From Leptospira haakeii (GTDB taxonomy: Bacteria > Spirochaetota > Leptospiria > Leptospirales > Leptospiraceae): DNA of 64,000 nt. The position numbers and the translations under genes are program-made. Where the stretch lies: assembly GCF_002812045.1 (NCBI RefSeq), contig NZ_NPEG01000002.1, forward strand, positions 372,001 through 436,000, in the 5' to 3' direction. Below the pieces are notes generated by a model. That model searched no databases. It was not told the DNA's origin and was given only the letters and a program-made list of their open reading frames with translations. This document shows positions 7,715 through 15,145 of the stretch, in pieces; within the stretch, counting starts at the first letter, position 1; every line of letters begins with the position of its first letter.

Positions 7715-9732
7715 TATTCGGATCTAAAATCTCAAACAAACATCTGAATTTAAAATTCCTCTTAAGGAATTTTGCAGTTCTTTTTGTTTTATCTTTTTCC
7801 TTCTCCCTTTCTTCCAAACAAACCATAGACTGGATCAAAGAAGGCGAAGCGGCCTTAGCTTCCAGGAATTATCCTGCAGCGTATGATTCATTTAGAGAAG
7901 CGGTAAACTTAAACCCTCTATCCGTTCGTTCCAGATTGGGGCTCGCAGATGCTGCATTAAAACTTCATAAAGAAAAAGAAGCATTACAATCTTTAGATAA
8001 AGTTCTAGAATTAGAGCCTAAAAACAAAAAAGCAGTCCGCGAAAAAGCGATCACACTTGCAAAACTAGGACGTTACGAAGAAGCATTTTTGATCCTAAAA
8101 CCATTCTTGGAAGAAGACAGATATGATTCTGATCTATTTCCAATTTATATAGAAGTACAACTTGCTTCCGGAAAAACCCAAAAAGCAAGTTTCGAATTTC
8201 ATTCTGCTTATTCCAGGATCCCTAAAAATAAAGAAGTCAAAACCTTAGAGGCAAAAGTAGAAGCATTCGATGGCAACTTTACAAAGGCCGCATCTCTTAG
8301 AAATCAACTGGAAGCAGAAGCTTCCGATGATCCAGGGATCTTTTTAGAATCCGGGAAATTCTTATTGATCTGGGCGGAAAAATCCCAAGGTAGCAAGCGA
8401 GATTCTAAAATTGCTGAGGCTGCCGAAAAATTCGAAAGATCCGTTTCCTTACACCCGAACGAAGAAGAAGCTCTCAAACTTTTGGCAAAAACCAGGATCT
8501 ATTTTGGAAGATACCAAGAAGCGGAAGAGTATTTAAATCGTTTATTAAGCCTATTTCCGAATTCCACGGAGTATTTATACTTACGCTCCTATGCGAGATT
8601 GAAAAAGGATCCTGCCTCTAAAGAAGCCAAAACTGATTTAGAAAAATTAATCTCCTTAGATGATTTAGATCCAATCGCCAGAAATCGTTCAGAATTGTAT
8701 GCATTGGAAAATCTACCAGAAGGAAATTCGCTCAGAAGAACCTTAGGAGAATATAGACTCCAAAGATATAGAGCGAATAAAAACGCATTCTTATATGATT
8801 TAGCTTGGTATCATTTAATCAGAGCAAAAGAGCTTCTTCCTAATCGACCTGAAATTTTAGTTTTAACATTAGAAGAATATAAAAGAAGAGGACTATTCCC
8901 GAGCTACTTTAATTTACTTCTGCTTTTAAGAGATAAATTCCCGGATAATAAAAAATATGGCTACTCTGTAGAGAATAACCTAGAAGGTTTTAAAACTTCC
9001 TTAAGCTATAGAGAAGGTCTTGTCAAGATCGGAGAATTCGGCATCCAAGAAGATTACGGAAGAACTCCCCCCGAAGTCCTCGTATTTGATCCAGATGGCG
9101 AAGATTTTTTAGCGAAACATACCGACCTTCCCGCTTTAGCAGGAAAAGTCTTTCGCCATTTTTTAAACTCTGATCCAAGAATCCGCAATATCGATTTAGA
9201 TAATATTAGAAAGTCTGAAAGTTTAGAATCCGAGCCTTATTCGGGAGCCATTCACAAAACAGAACGAAACTATTCCTCCATTAAGAACTCCAGAGGTGAA
9301 AATATTCGTTTTGTCGTGAGTGGTAAAATTTCCTTCCAAGATGATAACTTACGCATAGAATGGAGCCTCAGAGATCATAAGGAGGAGAAAATTTTAGGTA
9401 AATTTAGGATCTATGCAAAAGGTAGAGACGCTTTGGCAGAAGCCACCTTAAGAGCTAGAGACAAAATTCTCGCCTTAATTCCTGCCAGCGGTAAAGTACA
9501 TAGAGTAAAAGAAGATTCGCTGATCGTAAATGCCGGGATCATAGACGGACTCAAAAAAGGAACAACCGTTTACTTCTTCAATTCGGCTACATTGCTTGGA
9601 GAAGGTACCGTAACAGAAGCGGATCTTTATACTGCAAAAGTAGTTCCAAAGAACCAAGATGCTGTCTTAAGAAATATTGCAGTAGGAAATAAAGCCTACT
9701 GGAAAAAGACTGAAAGTGCTCCTGCCAATTAG
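7711..9732 (+). CDS. Exported TPR protein with C-terminal FlgT/TolB-like domain
   Basis: The start ATG overlaps the upstream stop (ATGA). A signal sequence or anchor spans about residues 15-37 (FLLRNFAVLFVLSFSFSLSS). TPR units fill about 40-190 and 230-400 (AALASRNYPAAYDSFREAV, LARLGRYEEAFLIL type). The last 250 residues change character: a beta-strand-rich domain (VLVFDPDGEDFL, IRFVVSGKISFQDD) resembling TolB-N/FlgT middle modules, then GKVHRVKEDSLIVNAGIIDG with GLKKGTTVYFF and GEGTVTEAD, the pattern of FlgT-C-like small barrels. It probably acts in the periplasm with the propeller protein encoded just upstream. Family identity of the C-terminus is by pattern only. Confidence 0.75.
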   Translation: MIFGSKISNKHLNLKFLLRNFAVLFVLSFSFSLSSKQTIDWIKEGEAALASRNYPAAYDSFREAVNLNPLSVRSRLGLADAALKLHKEKEALQSLDKVLELEPKNKKAVREKAITLAKLGRYEEAFLILKPFLEEDRYDSDLFPIYIEVQLASGKTQKASFEFHSAYSRIPKNKEVKTLEAKVEAFDGNFTKAASLRNQLEAEASDDPGIFLESGKFLLIWAEKSQGSKRDSKIAEAAEKFERSVSLHPNEEEALKLLAKTRIYFGRYQEAEEYLNRLLSLFPNSTEYLYLRSYARLKKDPASKEAKTDLEKLISLDDLDPIARNRSELYALENLPEGNSLRRTLGEYRLQRYRANKNAFLYDLAWYHLIRAKELLPNRPEILVLTLEEYKRRGLFPSYFNLLLLLRDKFPDNKKYGYSVENNLEGFKTSLSYREGLVKIGEFGIQEDYGRTPPEVLVFDPDGEDFLAKHTDLPALAGKVFRHFLNSDPRIRNIDLDNIRKSESLESEPYSGAIHKTERNYSSIKNSRGENIRFVVSGKISFQDDNLRIEWSLRDHKEEKILGKFRIYAKGRDALAEATLRARDKILALIPASGKVHRVKEDSLIVNAGIIDGLKKGTTVYFFNSATLLGEGTVTEADLYTAKVVPKNQDAVLRNIAVGNKAYWKKTESAPAN

Positions 9733-9767
9733 ATATATTCTGATTTTTTAATATTTTTGGAATTCTT

Positions 9768-10244
9768 GTGATATTTATTTGTCGTTCTGAATTCAATTGC
9801 AAGGCCTCCGAGTTATTCGAATTTCATACTGGCCCGGATGGATTTTCTTCTCTCGTAGGTTCTTCTAAAAAAGCACAAGTCATTTCCCCTCCTTCTTCAC
9901 TGGAACCTGGCTCAAAGGCGATTGTTAGAGTAAGGATTTTTCCCGGAATTTCTTTCCGCTGGATAGCTCTACATACTGAACTGGATCCAGGAAAACGTTT
10001 TGTTGATATCCAAGAATCGGGCCCTTTCGCGAAGTTCAAACACGAACATATTTTTACTCAGACCAATAAGAACACTTCGATCTTGGAAGATCGGATCACT
10101 TGTATCCCTCCTTGGTATGCGAATCATTTTTTGTTTGAACTCCTACTCGAGAAAATCATGAAGAATGAATTTTACGCCAGACATAAGATTACTGCTAGGC
10201 AGATCGGCTGTAATTATAGAACGGATTTTTGCGGAAGAATATAA
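9768..10244 (+). CDS. SRPBCC (START/Bet v1-like) family protein
   Basis: A 158-residue soluble protein starting at GTG 9768. It shows the helix-grip pattern: an N-terminal strand with FEFHTGPDGFSSLV, the motif SSLEPGSKAIVRVRIFPGISFRW, a GPFAKFKHEHIF strand and a C-terminal helix (ANHFLFELLLEKIMKNEF). This is the layout of polyketide-cyclase/ligand-binding START-like proteins, which bind hydrophobic ligands or assist in small-molecule chemistry. It lies 35 bases after the TPR gene, same strand; it could be part of that transcription unit. No catalytic residues can be assigned. Confidence 0.7.
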   Translation: MIFICRSEFNCKASELFEFHTGPDGFSSLVGSSKKAQVISPPSSLEPGSKAIVRVRIFPGISFRWIALHTELDPGKRFVDIQESGPFAKFKHEHIFTQTNKNTSILEDRITCIPPWYANHFLFELLLEKIMKNEFYARHKITARQIGCNYRTDFCGRI

Positions 10245-10268
10245 GGATCCCCACCCTAAGTTCCGATC

Positions 10269-10347
10269 TTTTGGGACTTTCTCGCATTTCAGCGATGTCT
10301 GGTAATGCTTTCTATCCATGTTTTTGTAAAGATAGAAGGTCCCAAAA
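10269..10347. promoter_or_regulatory. Competing inverted repeats upstream of the metal operon
   Basis: Arm A (TTTTGGGACTTTCT, 10269-10282) and arm B (CTTTCTATC, 10308-10316) can each pair with the same downstream stretch, 10331-10347 (GATAGAAGG then TCCCAAAA). The two foldings are mutually exclusive over 10334-10339. No T-run follows on the + strand, so this is not a simple terminator. It may be a switch, a transcription-end structure for the upstream gene, or an operator remnant. Confidence 0.35.
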
Positions 10348-10362
10348 AATTGATTGCTTATT

Positions 10363-10382
10363 AATAACGATTTATCATTATT
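10363..10382. promoter_or_regulatory. Fur/Zur-like operator
   Basis: AATAACGAT-tt-ATCATTATT is a 9-2-9 inverted repeat with a single mismatch. The core matches the ATAATGAT/ATCATTAT half-sites of Fur-family boxes. It ends six bases before the ATG at 10389 and precedes a DUF2946-like peptide and a TonB receptor, so iron or zinc repression is likely (inference). Confidence 0.5.
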
Positions 10383-10388
10383 GAAAAA

Positions 10389-10718
10389 ATGGGAGTTTTG
10401 GCTAGAAGACGAAAAAACGGGCTTAAGTCCTTCTTTGCGTTGTTCGCGTTTTGTGGCGGACTTTTAATTACAAGCGCCCACTCACATTTGGATATATCCG
10501 AAAAAGGAATATTCTCCAAACACTCTTCCAAAATTTCCTCGGAATCCTGTTTTGTCTGTATCCATTCCCAGATCAATTCCGGAGCGGAATTCGTCCAAGC
10601 TCCTAGATCGGAACAACCCTTTCTAGAATATAATGAATTTATAATTTTTGATCTTATTCCTGCTCAAACTTCCCAATCGGGGAACTTGAGAGGACGAGCT
10701 CCCCCTTATTTTTCCTAA
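10389..10718 (+). CDS. DUF2946-like small exported protein of metal-uptake operon
   Basis: The 109-residue protein has a basic N-terminus, one hydrophobic segment (FFALFAFCGGLLITSAHSH), a CFVCIH motif (C56, C59, H61 approximately) after it, and the C-terminal LRGRAPPYF signature. Small exported proteins with a C..C.H patch and a terminal R(G/A)PP motif are often found next to TonB receptors and copper or zinc genes; the function of the family is not settled. It lies 106 bases before the TonB receptor and directly after a Fur/Zur-like dyad. ATG 10389 has no clear ribosome-binding site and the dyad sits right before it, so the mRNA may have a very short leader. Confidence 0.6.
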   Translation: MGVLARRRKNGLKSFFALFAFCGGLLITSAHSHLDISEKGIFSKHSSKISSESCFVCIHSQINSGAEFVQAPRSEQPFLEYNEFIIFDLIPAQTSQSGNLRGRAPPYFS

Positions 10719-10824
10719 TTTATCTGCATCTACTGTTTTCAACAGCCTTCGCAGTCGCGATCAGCTTTGAATTTTATTTTGTATATGAAGAACCCGACCT
10801 CAATAGGTCTGGAGTTTAGGAAGA

Positions 10825-13233
10825 ATGAAAAGTATTTTATATAAATTTAATTTATTACCTGTTTTTATTGGCTTATTTTTGCCTTTTTCAGAAGTTTTTT
10901 CCCTGGATGTGAATGTTAGAGGGATTATTAAAGATTCGGAAGGACATCCCATTGCAGGCGCCAAACTATTCCTTACGGAAAACAAGTTTGTATCAAGATC
11001 TGCTAAAGATGGTAGTTTCGAATTTCAGCACGTTTCTCCGGGAAATTACACGTTAGTTGCTTCCGCTCCGAATTATGAATTAAAAACGGAAAGATTCGAG
11101 GTGAAAGATCTAGACAAAGTTTTGGATATCGTTTTAAAACCTTCTCTATTAGAAGGTGTAGCAATCAATGTCACTGCTAAAACATTGGCATCCGATTTTT
11201 TATCTACTCCACAGCCTACAACAGTTTTAGAAGGTAGGCAATTGCAAAGATTAAGAGGACAAAACGTAATGTCTGCCTTGGAAAATACTCCAGGAACTGC
11301 GACCCTAACCACTGGCGCGGGAACTTCTAAGCCGGTAATTCGAGGTCTGACAGGCCAAAGAGTTTTGGTGATGACTGATGGAGTAAGGCAAGAAGAGCAG
11401 CAGTTTGGAGATGATCATACTGTCGACTTAGATGCATTTAATATAGATAAGATGGAAATTGTTAGAGGCCCTGGATCCGTTCTTTACGGTTCGGACGCTT
11501 TAGGTGGTGTAATTAATGTGATCCGCTCTAAGGCACCTACCGCAAAAGATGGTGCTCCTTTATTAGGTGGAACAATTTCCACAAATAGTTTTTCGAATAA
11601 TAAACAAGACGCAGGTGCAATCTCTCTCTTTGGTTATCATAAAGATACGAATTTCGGTTATAGAGTGCAGACGGATACTCGAAAGGCTGGAAGAATCACT
11701 ACTCCCAACGGGACTCTCCCTAATACCGGTTTTCATGAAAGAAACGTGAACGCTTCTTTGGGGACCGATGGTTCTTGGGGGAATTTCTATGTGGATTCTT
11801 TTCAAAGATACCAAGAACAAGATCTATATGATAATCCGAATGAATCTCCAGGTTCAAGCGCTTACCAAACAGTTCTTCACCAAAAAACCCATATGCATGC
11901 TTTTTTCATTCTTCCTTTAGTGAATGTGGAATTAGATGCGGCTTACCAAAGAAACAATCGTAGAGAGATTGAAGATAAGAATAGATATATGCCAATCAAG
12001 GATACATTATTAGATCCTTCTATCGATTCTTTCACCAAGGCCGCTTCTGCTTATCAAGTGAACAAGTATGATTATAAGCAGGGTTTAAACCTATCCTTAG
12101 ATACCACAACTGCAGATGCAAAAATCCATCACAAAGAATGGAAAGGGCTCAAAGGTACAGTTGGTATTTCAGGTATGCAACAAAGAAGTAATACTATCGG
12201 AACCGAACCTTTAATCCCAGGTTATGGTTTAAGCAATGTCGGATTTTTTCTTTTTGAAGAATGGAAGATAGGTGACTTTAGTTTTTCTGCAGGTGCCAGA
12301 ACCGATAAAAGAAGTATGGACATAAGAGCCAACGCGGACCTTGGAAATTTGGAACAGACCAGAAATTATTCGGCGAGCACTGGATCTCTCGGGACTGTCT
12401 GGAGATTTGCAAAAGATTTTTCTTTAGCTTTGAATGCCGGTCGAGGCTTTAGAGCACCGACTCCTTTCGAATTATTCGCCAATGGCGTTCATGAGGGGAG
12501 TGGTCGATTCGAGATCGGTAAGGATAGTTTAAGACCGGAAACTTCTTTAAACTATGATGCTTCTGTCCGTTTCGCTAATGATAAATTTCAAGCAGAGCTT
12601 AGCGTTTTCAGAAACAAGATAGATAATTATATTTATTCCGTAAGTGCAGGTGCTATCGATTCGGATTCTGGCCTTCCCGTTTACAGATACAGACAGGATG
12701 CTGCAAAGTTAGAAGGCGGAGAATTCAGCTTCCAAGCTCAGGCAACTTCCTGGCTTGTGCTCACTGGCGGTATTGATATTTTAAGAGCTACTATTCAAAA
12801 AAATATTCCGCCGGAAATCGCTCTAAATCCAGGAGGCATAGATCCTAATTCAGTATATTCTGATATTAGAAACAAGTATCTTCCAAGAATGACTCCGAAT
12901 CGAGCTCGTTTAGGCCTTAGATTCACCACGAATAAACTTTTAGGAATTTCCAAACCATATATCTCCGTGAACGGTACTTTTGTTCAGTCCCAGTATAAGG
13001 TGGATAAATTAGAAACTCCAACGCAAGGTTATAATTTGTATGATATTGGTTTCGGTGGGGAGATTCCCGGCGTAACGAACGGAACTGAATCGGCAACCTT
13101 TGATGTCGCGGTCTTGAATATCTTCGATAAAGAATACGTGAATCACCTAAGCCGATACAAGGAATACGCCTTGAACCCTGGCACAAACGTCACTTTCAAA
13201 ACGACTATCCCTTTTACTTTGATTTCTGAATGA
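10825..13233 (+). CDS. TonB-dependent outer-membrane receptor, probable metal (ZnuD-like) uptake
   Basis: The 802-residue protein has a signal peptide (to about residue 27, EVFS), a carboxypeptidase-regulatory-like beta-sandwich (about 28-108; VRGIIKDSEGHPIAGAKLFL), a plug domain (about 115-235; VMSALENTPGTATL, PVIRGLTGQRVLVMTDGVRQ, EIVRGPGSVLYGSDALGGV) and a 22-strand-type barrel (about 240-802) with GRGFRAPTPFELFANG near residue 548. The plug motif QQFGDDHTVDLDAFN resembles the H/D-rich loop of ZnuD-type zinc receptors, which together with the upstream Fur/Zur-like dyad and DUF2946-like gene suggests zinc, copper or a similar ion rather than a siderophore. The ribosome-binding site AGGAAG precedes ATG 10825. 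The stop overlaps the possible start of the next lipoprotein gene. Confidence 0.88.
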   Translation: MKSILYKFNLLPVFIGLFLPFSEVFSLDVNVRGIIKDSEGHPIAGAKLFLTENKFVSRSAKDGSFEFQHVSPGNYTLVASAPNYELKTERFEVKDLDKVLDIVLKPSLLEGVAINVTAKTLASDFLSTPQPTTVLEGRQLQRLRGQNVMSALENTPGTATLTTGAGTSKPVIRGLTGQRVLVMTDGVRQEEQQFGDDHTVDLDAFNIDKMEIVRGPGSVLYGSDALGGVINVIRSKAPTAKDGAPLLGGTISTNSFSNNKQDAGAISLFGYHKDTNFGYRVQTDTRKAGRITTPNGTLPNTGFHERNVNASLGTDGSWGNFYVDSFQRYQEQDLYDNPNESPGSSAYQTVLHQKTHMHAFFILPLVNVELDAAYQRNNRREIEDKNRYMPIKDTLLDPSIDSFTKAASAYQVNKYDYKQGLNLSLDTTTADAKIHHKEWKGLKGTVGISGMQQRSNTIGTEPLIPGYGLSNVGFFLFEEWKIGDFSFSAGARTDKRSMDIRANADLGNLEQTRNYSASTGSLGTVWRFAKDFSLALNAGRGFRAPTPFELFANGVHEGSGRFEIGKDSLRPETSLNYDASVRFANDKFQAELSVFRNKIDNYIYSVSAGAIDSDSGLPVYRYRQDAAKLEGGEFSFQAQATSWLVLTGGIDILRATIQKNIPPEIALNPGGIDPNSVYSDIRNKYLPRMTPNRARLGLRFTTNKLLGISKPYISVNGTFVQSQYKVDKLETPTQGYNLYDIGFGGEIPGVTNGTESATFDVAVLNIFDKEYVNHLSRYKEYALNPGTNVTFKTTIPFTLISE

Positions 13234-13241
13234 GGAATTTT

Positions 13242-13631
13242 ATGGATTTTAGATATTTTCCACTTTATATATTTATAATATTTTCACTGTCCTTCTGCAC
13301 TTCTGACCCACAAACTAAAAAGGAGAAGGAGGACTATCAAAATCAATCCTTGATTTCTGCCGCTTTGAATGGAAATGAAAAATCAGATTGTGTGTATTGT
13401 TCGGATACAAGAGCCTTTGAAGGAAATTGTTCCTGCTATAAACAAATCCCTGTATTTTCTTGCGCAGGTATTCCTTCGGGAAAGGGTAAATCAAACTCTT
13501 ATAAGATTTCTTGCGATGAATTGGTAGAATCAGGGACTTGGAGCCAAACTTCTTCCGACTCTTATTCTTGCAGTTATTTGACCTGCCCTCCAGAAGCATA
13601 TCGAGCAGCATTTACAGAAGAAGGGAAATAA
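13242..13631 (+). CDS. Cysteine-rich lipoprotein of the TonB operon
   Basis: The ribosome-binding sequence GAGG at 13232-13235 fits ATG 13242; an alternative ATG at 13230 overlaps the receptor stop (ATGA). The protein has a lipoprotein signal (LYIFIIFSLSFC, lipobox LSFC) and a short mature part with ten or so Cys in CVYCSDTRAF, NCSCYKQIPVFSCAG, SCDEL, CSYLTC. No family is recognised. Cys spacing suggests disulphides or metal binding. Position as the last gene of the receptor operon suggests a surface or periplasmic accessory for the same ion (inference). It converges on mgsA, with one base between stops. Confidence 0.75.
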   Translation: MDFRYFPLYIFIIFSLSFCTSDPQTKKEKEDYQNQSLISAALNGNEKSDCVYCSDTRAFEGNCSCYKQIPVFSCAGIPSGKGKSNSYKISCDELVESGTWSQTSSDSYSCSYLTCPPEAYRAAFTEEGK

Positions 13632-13632
13632 C

Positions 13633-14079
13633 TTAGTAAATTGGAAGCCCTGTATTATAATCGATTGTAGTTTTTTTATAAGATGTGGCGAGAAGGTCAG
13701 AAGAGATTAAATAATCAGCGGACCTTCTGTTATTCGCAATTGGAATATTATAAAGTACTGCAATCCTCAAGAGAGCTTTCACGTCCGGGTCATGAGGTTG
13801 AGCCGTTAATGGATCCCAAAAGAAGATTACCACATCTATCTCTCCATCTACGATCTTCGCGCCGATCTGTTGATCCCCGCCAAGTGGTCCGGACAAAAAT
13901 CTATGAACAGGCAGATCCGTTTTTTCATGGACGATCTTTCCGGTTGTCCCGGTCGCATAGAGATGATGTTTGGAAAGTATGTCCTTATGTAGTTGCACCC
14001 ATTCCACTAAATCTTCTTTTTTATTATCATGTGCGATAAGCACAATACGTTTCGTTTTCGGGACTTCAGGGCTCTGCAT
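13633..14079 (-). CDS. mgsA: Methylglyoxal synthase
   Basis: Converts dihydroxyacetone phosphate to methylglyoxal and phosphate in the cytoplasm, a bypass of lower glycolysis under phosphate limitation. Family residues are present: IALIAHDNKK-type N-terminus (RIVLIAHDNKKEDLVEW), phosphate loop ATGTTG (about residues 43-48), SGPLGGDQQIGA with the catalytic Asp (about 63-74) and FFWDPLTAQPHDPDVKALL with the catalytic His and Asp (about 86-104). The length of 148 residues is normal. AGGAG precedes the ATG. The gene is divergent from the helical protein at 14173, and two dyads lie between them. Confidence 0.95.
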   Translation of the reverse strand: MQSPEVPKTKRIVLIAHDNKKEDLVEWVQLHKDILSKHHLYATGTTGKIVHEKTDLPVHRFLSGPLGGDQQIGAKIVDGEIDVVIFFWDPLTAQPHDPDVKALLRIAVLYNIPIANNRRSADYLISSDLLATSYKKTTIDYNTGLPIY

Positions 14080-14098
14080 ATTCTGCTCCTAAATCAAA

Positions 14099-14139
14099 TT
14101 CATCGGAAGGCTTTCCGAATGAAACCATTTTTATGGTTT
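14099..14139. promoter_or_regulatory. Two adjacent dyads in divergent promoter region
   Basis: TTCATCGGAA-ggct-TTCCGaATGAA (14099-14123, one bulged base) is followed by AAACCAT-tttt-ATGGTTT (14122-14139, perfect 7-4-7). They lie between mgsA and the gene at 14173 and may be operators for one or both. No regulator is known. Confidence 0.4.
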
Positions 14140-14172
14140 ATCTCTTGAAGTGATTTCCCGATCCTAGTGCTA

Positions 14173-14979
14173 ATGAAACTCGTTAAGCTTTCATGCTTAA
14201 GATATTTGTTCTTATTCGCTCTGATTGCCTCTTCTTCCCATCTATTTTCCCAAGAAGACCCTCATGATCGACCGAAAAAACTGGAGATCCTAATCCCTGA
14301 ATCCGTAAAAGAGGGCCCTTGGAGTGACGACCCTAACGAATTTAAAGATATAGATTTCTTAGGAGATTTTTCAGAAGGAAATTCCAAGCAGGCTTTAGAA
14401 AAAACGGAAGAATATTTCTCTGCCGCCTTAGATGGTTTCAGAAAGGTTTCGGATAGTATTAAATCCAAAAGAGAAAAAGAAGAAGCTAAGGTTTTAGATT
14501 CGGAAAGATTCCCTTGGCAAAGAAAGAGCAGACTGGAAAACTCAGAAAGAGTTTGGAATAGAGAGTTAACCAAGGCAAGATTGGATTCGGTTAAAAATCT
14601 ATCCCTCGCAATGAAAAATCTGGACAAGATCGCAAATCCTAATATTAGAAAATCTGAATCTTTTATGGAACTGCAGGCCGGAGTTTACAGAGAATTCATT
14701 AAACACCAGTATGCTCTGAAAAACTTCAACCAATCTGCAGAGTTCTTGGAAAAGTATATTTCCCTGGATCCTAAGTTTAACGACGAAGCAGAACCTCATC
14801 GAATTTTATCCCATTGTTATGAGAGACTCTATCTATCAGCGAAGAAGTCCGGCCATCCGGATGGTATGGATTATTATAAGGATCGAAGAAAGAAACACGG
14901 GATCTTATACGCGGAAAAAGCCTACGGCAGGAACTCCTACGAATTCAAAAAAGTTTTGGAATTGTTTGCGAGAGAATAA
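14173..14979 (+). CDS. Exported helical protein, TPR-like, Leptospira-specific
   Basis: A signal peptide (about 1-27, LFLFALIASSSHLFS) is followed by an acidic segment and a long helical mature region: a charged coiled-coil-like stretch (about 80-150; SDSIKSKREKEEAKVLDSER) and TPR-like helices ending in YALKNFNQSAEFLEKYISLD and YAEKAYGRNSYEFKKVLELF. No catalytic motif is seen. The helical, exported, spirochaete-specific character recalls the flagellar coiling proteins FcpA/FcpB, but I cannot verify that relation and it should be treated as a guess. GTG 14167 is an alternative start two codons upstream. The downstream intergenic gap is filled by the 148-bp repeat. Confidence 0.7.
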   Translation: MKLVKLSCLRYLFLFALIASSSHLFSQEDPHDRPKKLEILIPESVKEGPWSDDPNEFKDIDFLGDFSEGNSKQALEKTEEYFSAALDGFRKVSDSIKSKREKEEAKVLDSERFPWQRKSRLENSERVWNRELTKARLDSVKNLSLAMKNLDKIANPNIRKSESFMELQAGVYREFIKHQYALKNFNQSAEFLEKYISLDPKFNDEAEPHRILSHCYERLYLSAKKSGHPDGMDYYKDRRKKHGILYAEKAYGRNSYEFKKVLELFARE

Positions 14980-14990
14980 AGATACCGGTT

Positions 14991-15138
14991 TGTTGGAATT
15001 CCAACAAGGATTAGTGAAAGAAAATTCTATTGTAAGTTTTGGGGAATTATGATAGAGGGAAAGCAGCTCTCCCACGGGCCACTCCCCCCTCCCTATGCAG
15101 GGCGGGGGCGCCCTTTAACCCATGTTGGAATTCCAACA
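14991..15138. repeat. 148-bp palindrome-bounded intergenic element, copy 1
   Basis: Both ends are the perfect palindrome TGTTGGAATTCCAACA (14991-15006 and 15123-15138). The interior matches the element at 20562-20710 at roughly 85% by eye, with long identical blocks (atgatagagggaaag, ctctcccacgggccactccc). A GC-rich hairpin lies at 15076-15113: GGGC, CCCCC and CCC pair with GGG, GGGGG and GCCC, followed by TTT. It starts 11 bases after the stop of the gene at 14173 and ends 7 bases before the stop of the convergent gene at 15146. Confidence 0.88.
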
Positions 15139-15145
15139 CTCAGTT

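Noticed and set aside
14819..15052. 77-residue plus-strand frame overlapping the helical protein end and the repeat
   Set aside because: Out of frame with the real gene, starts inside it and ends within the repeat.
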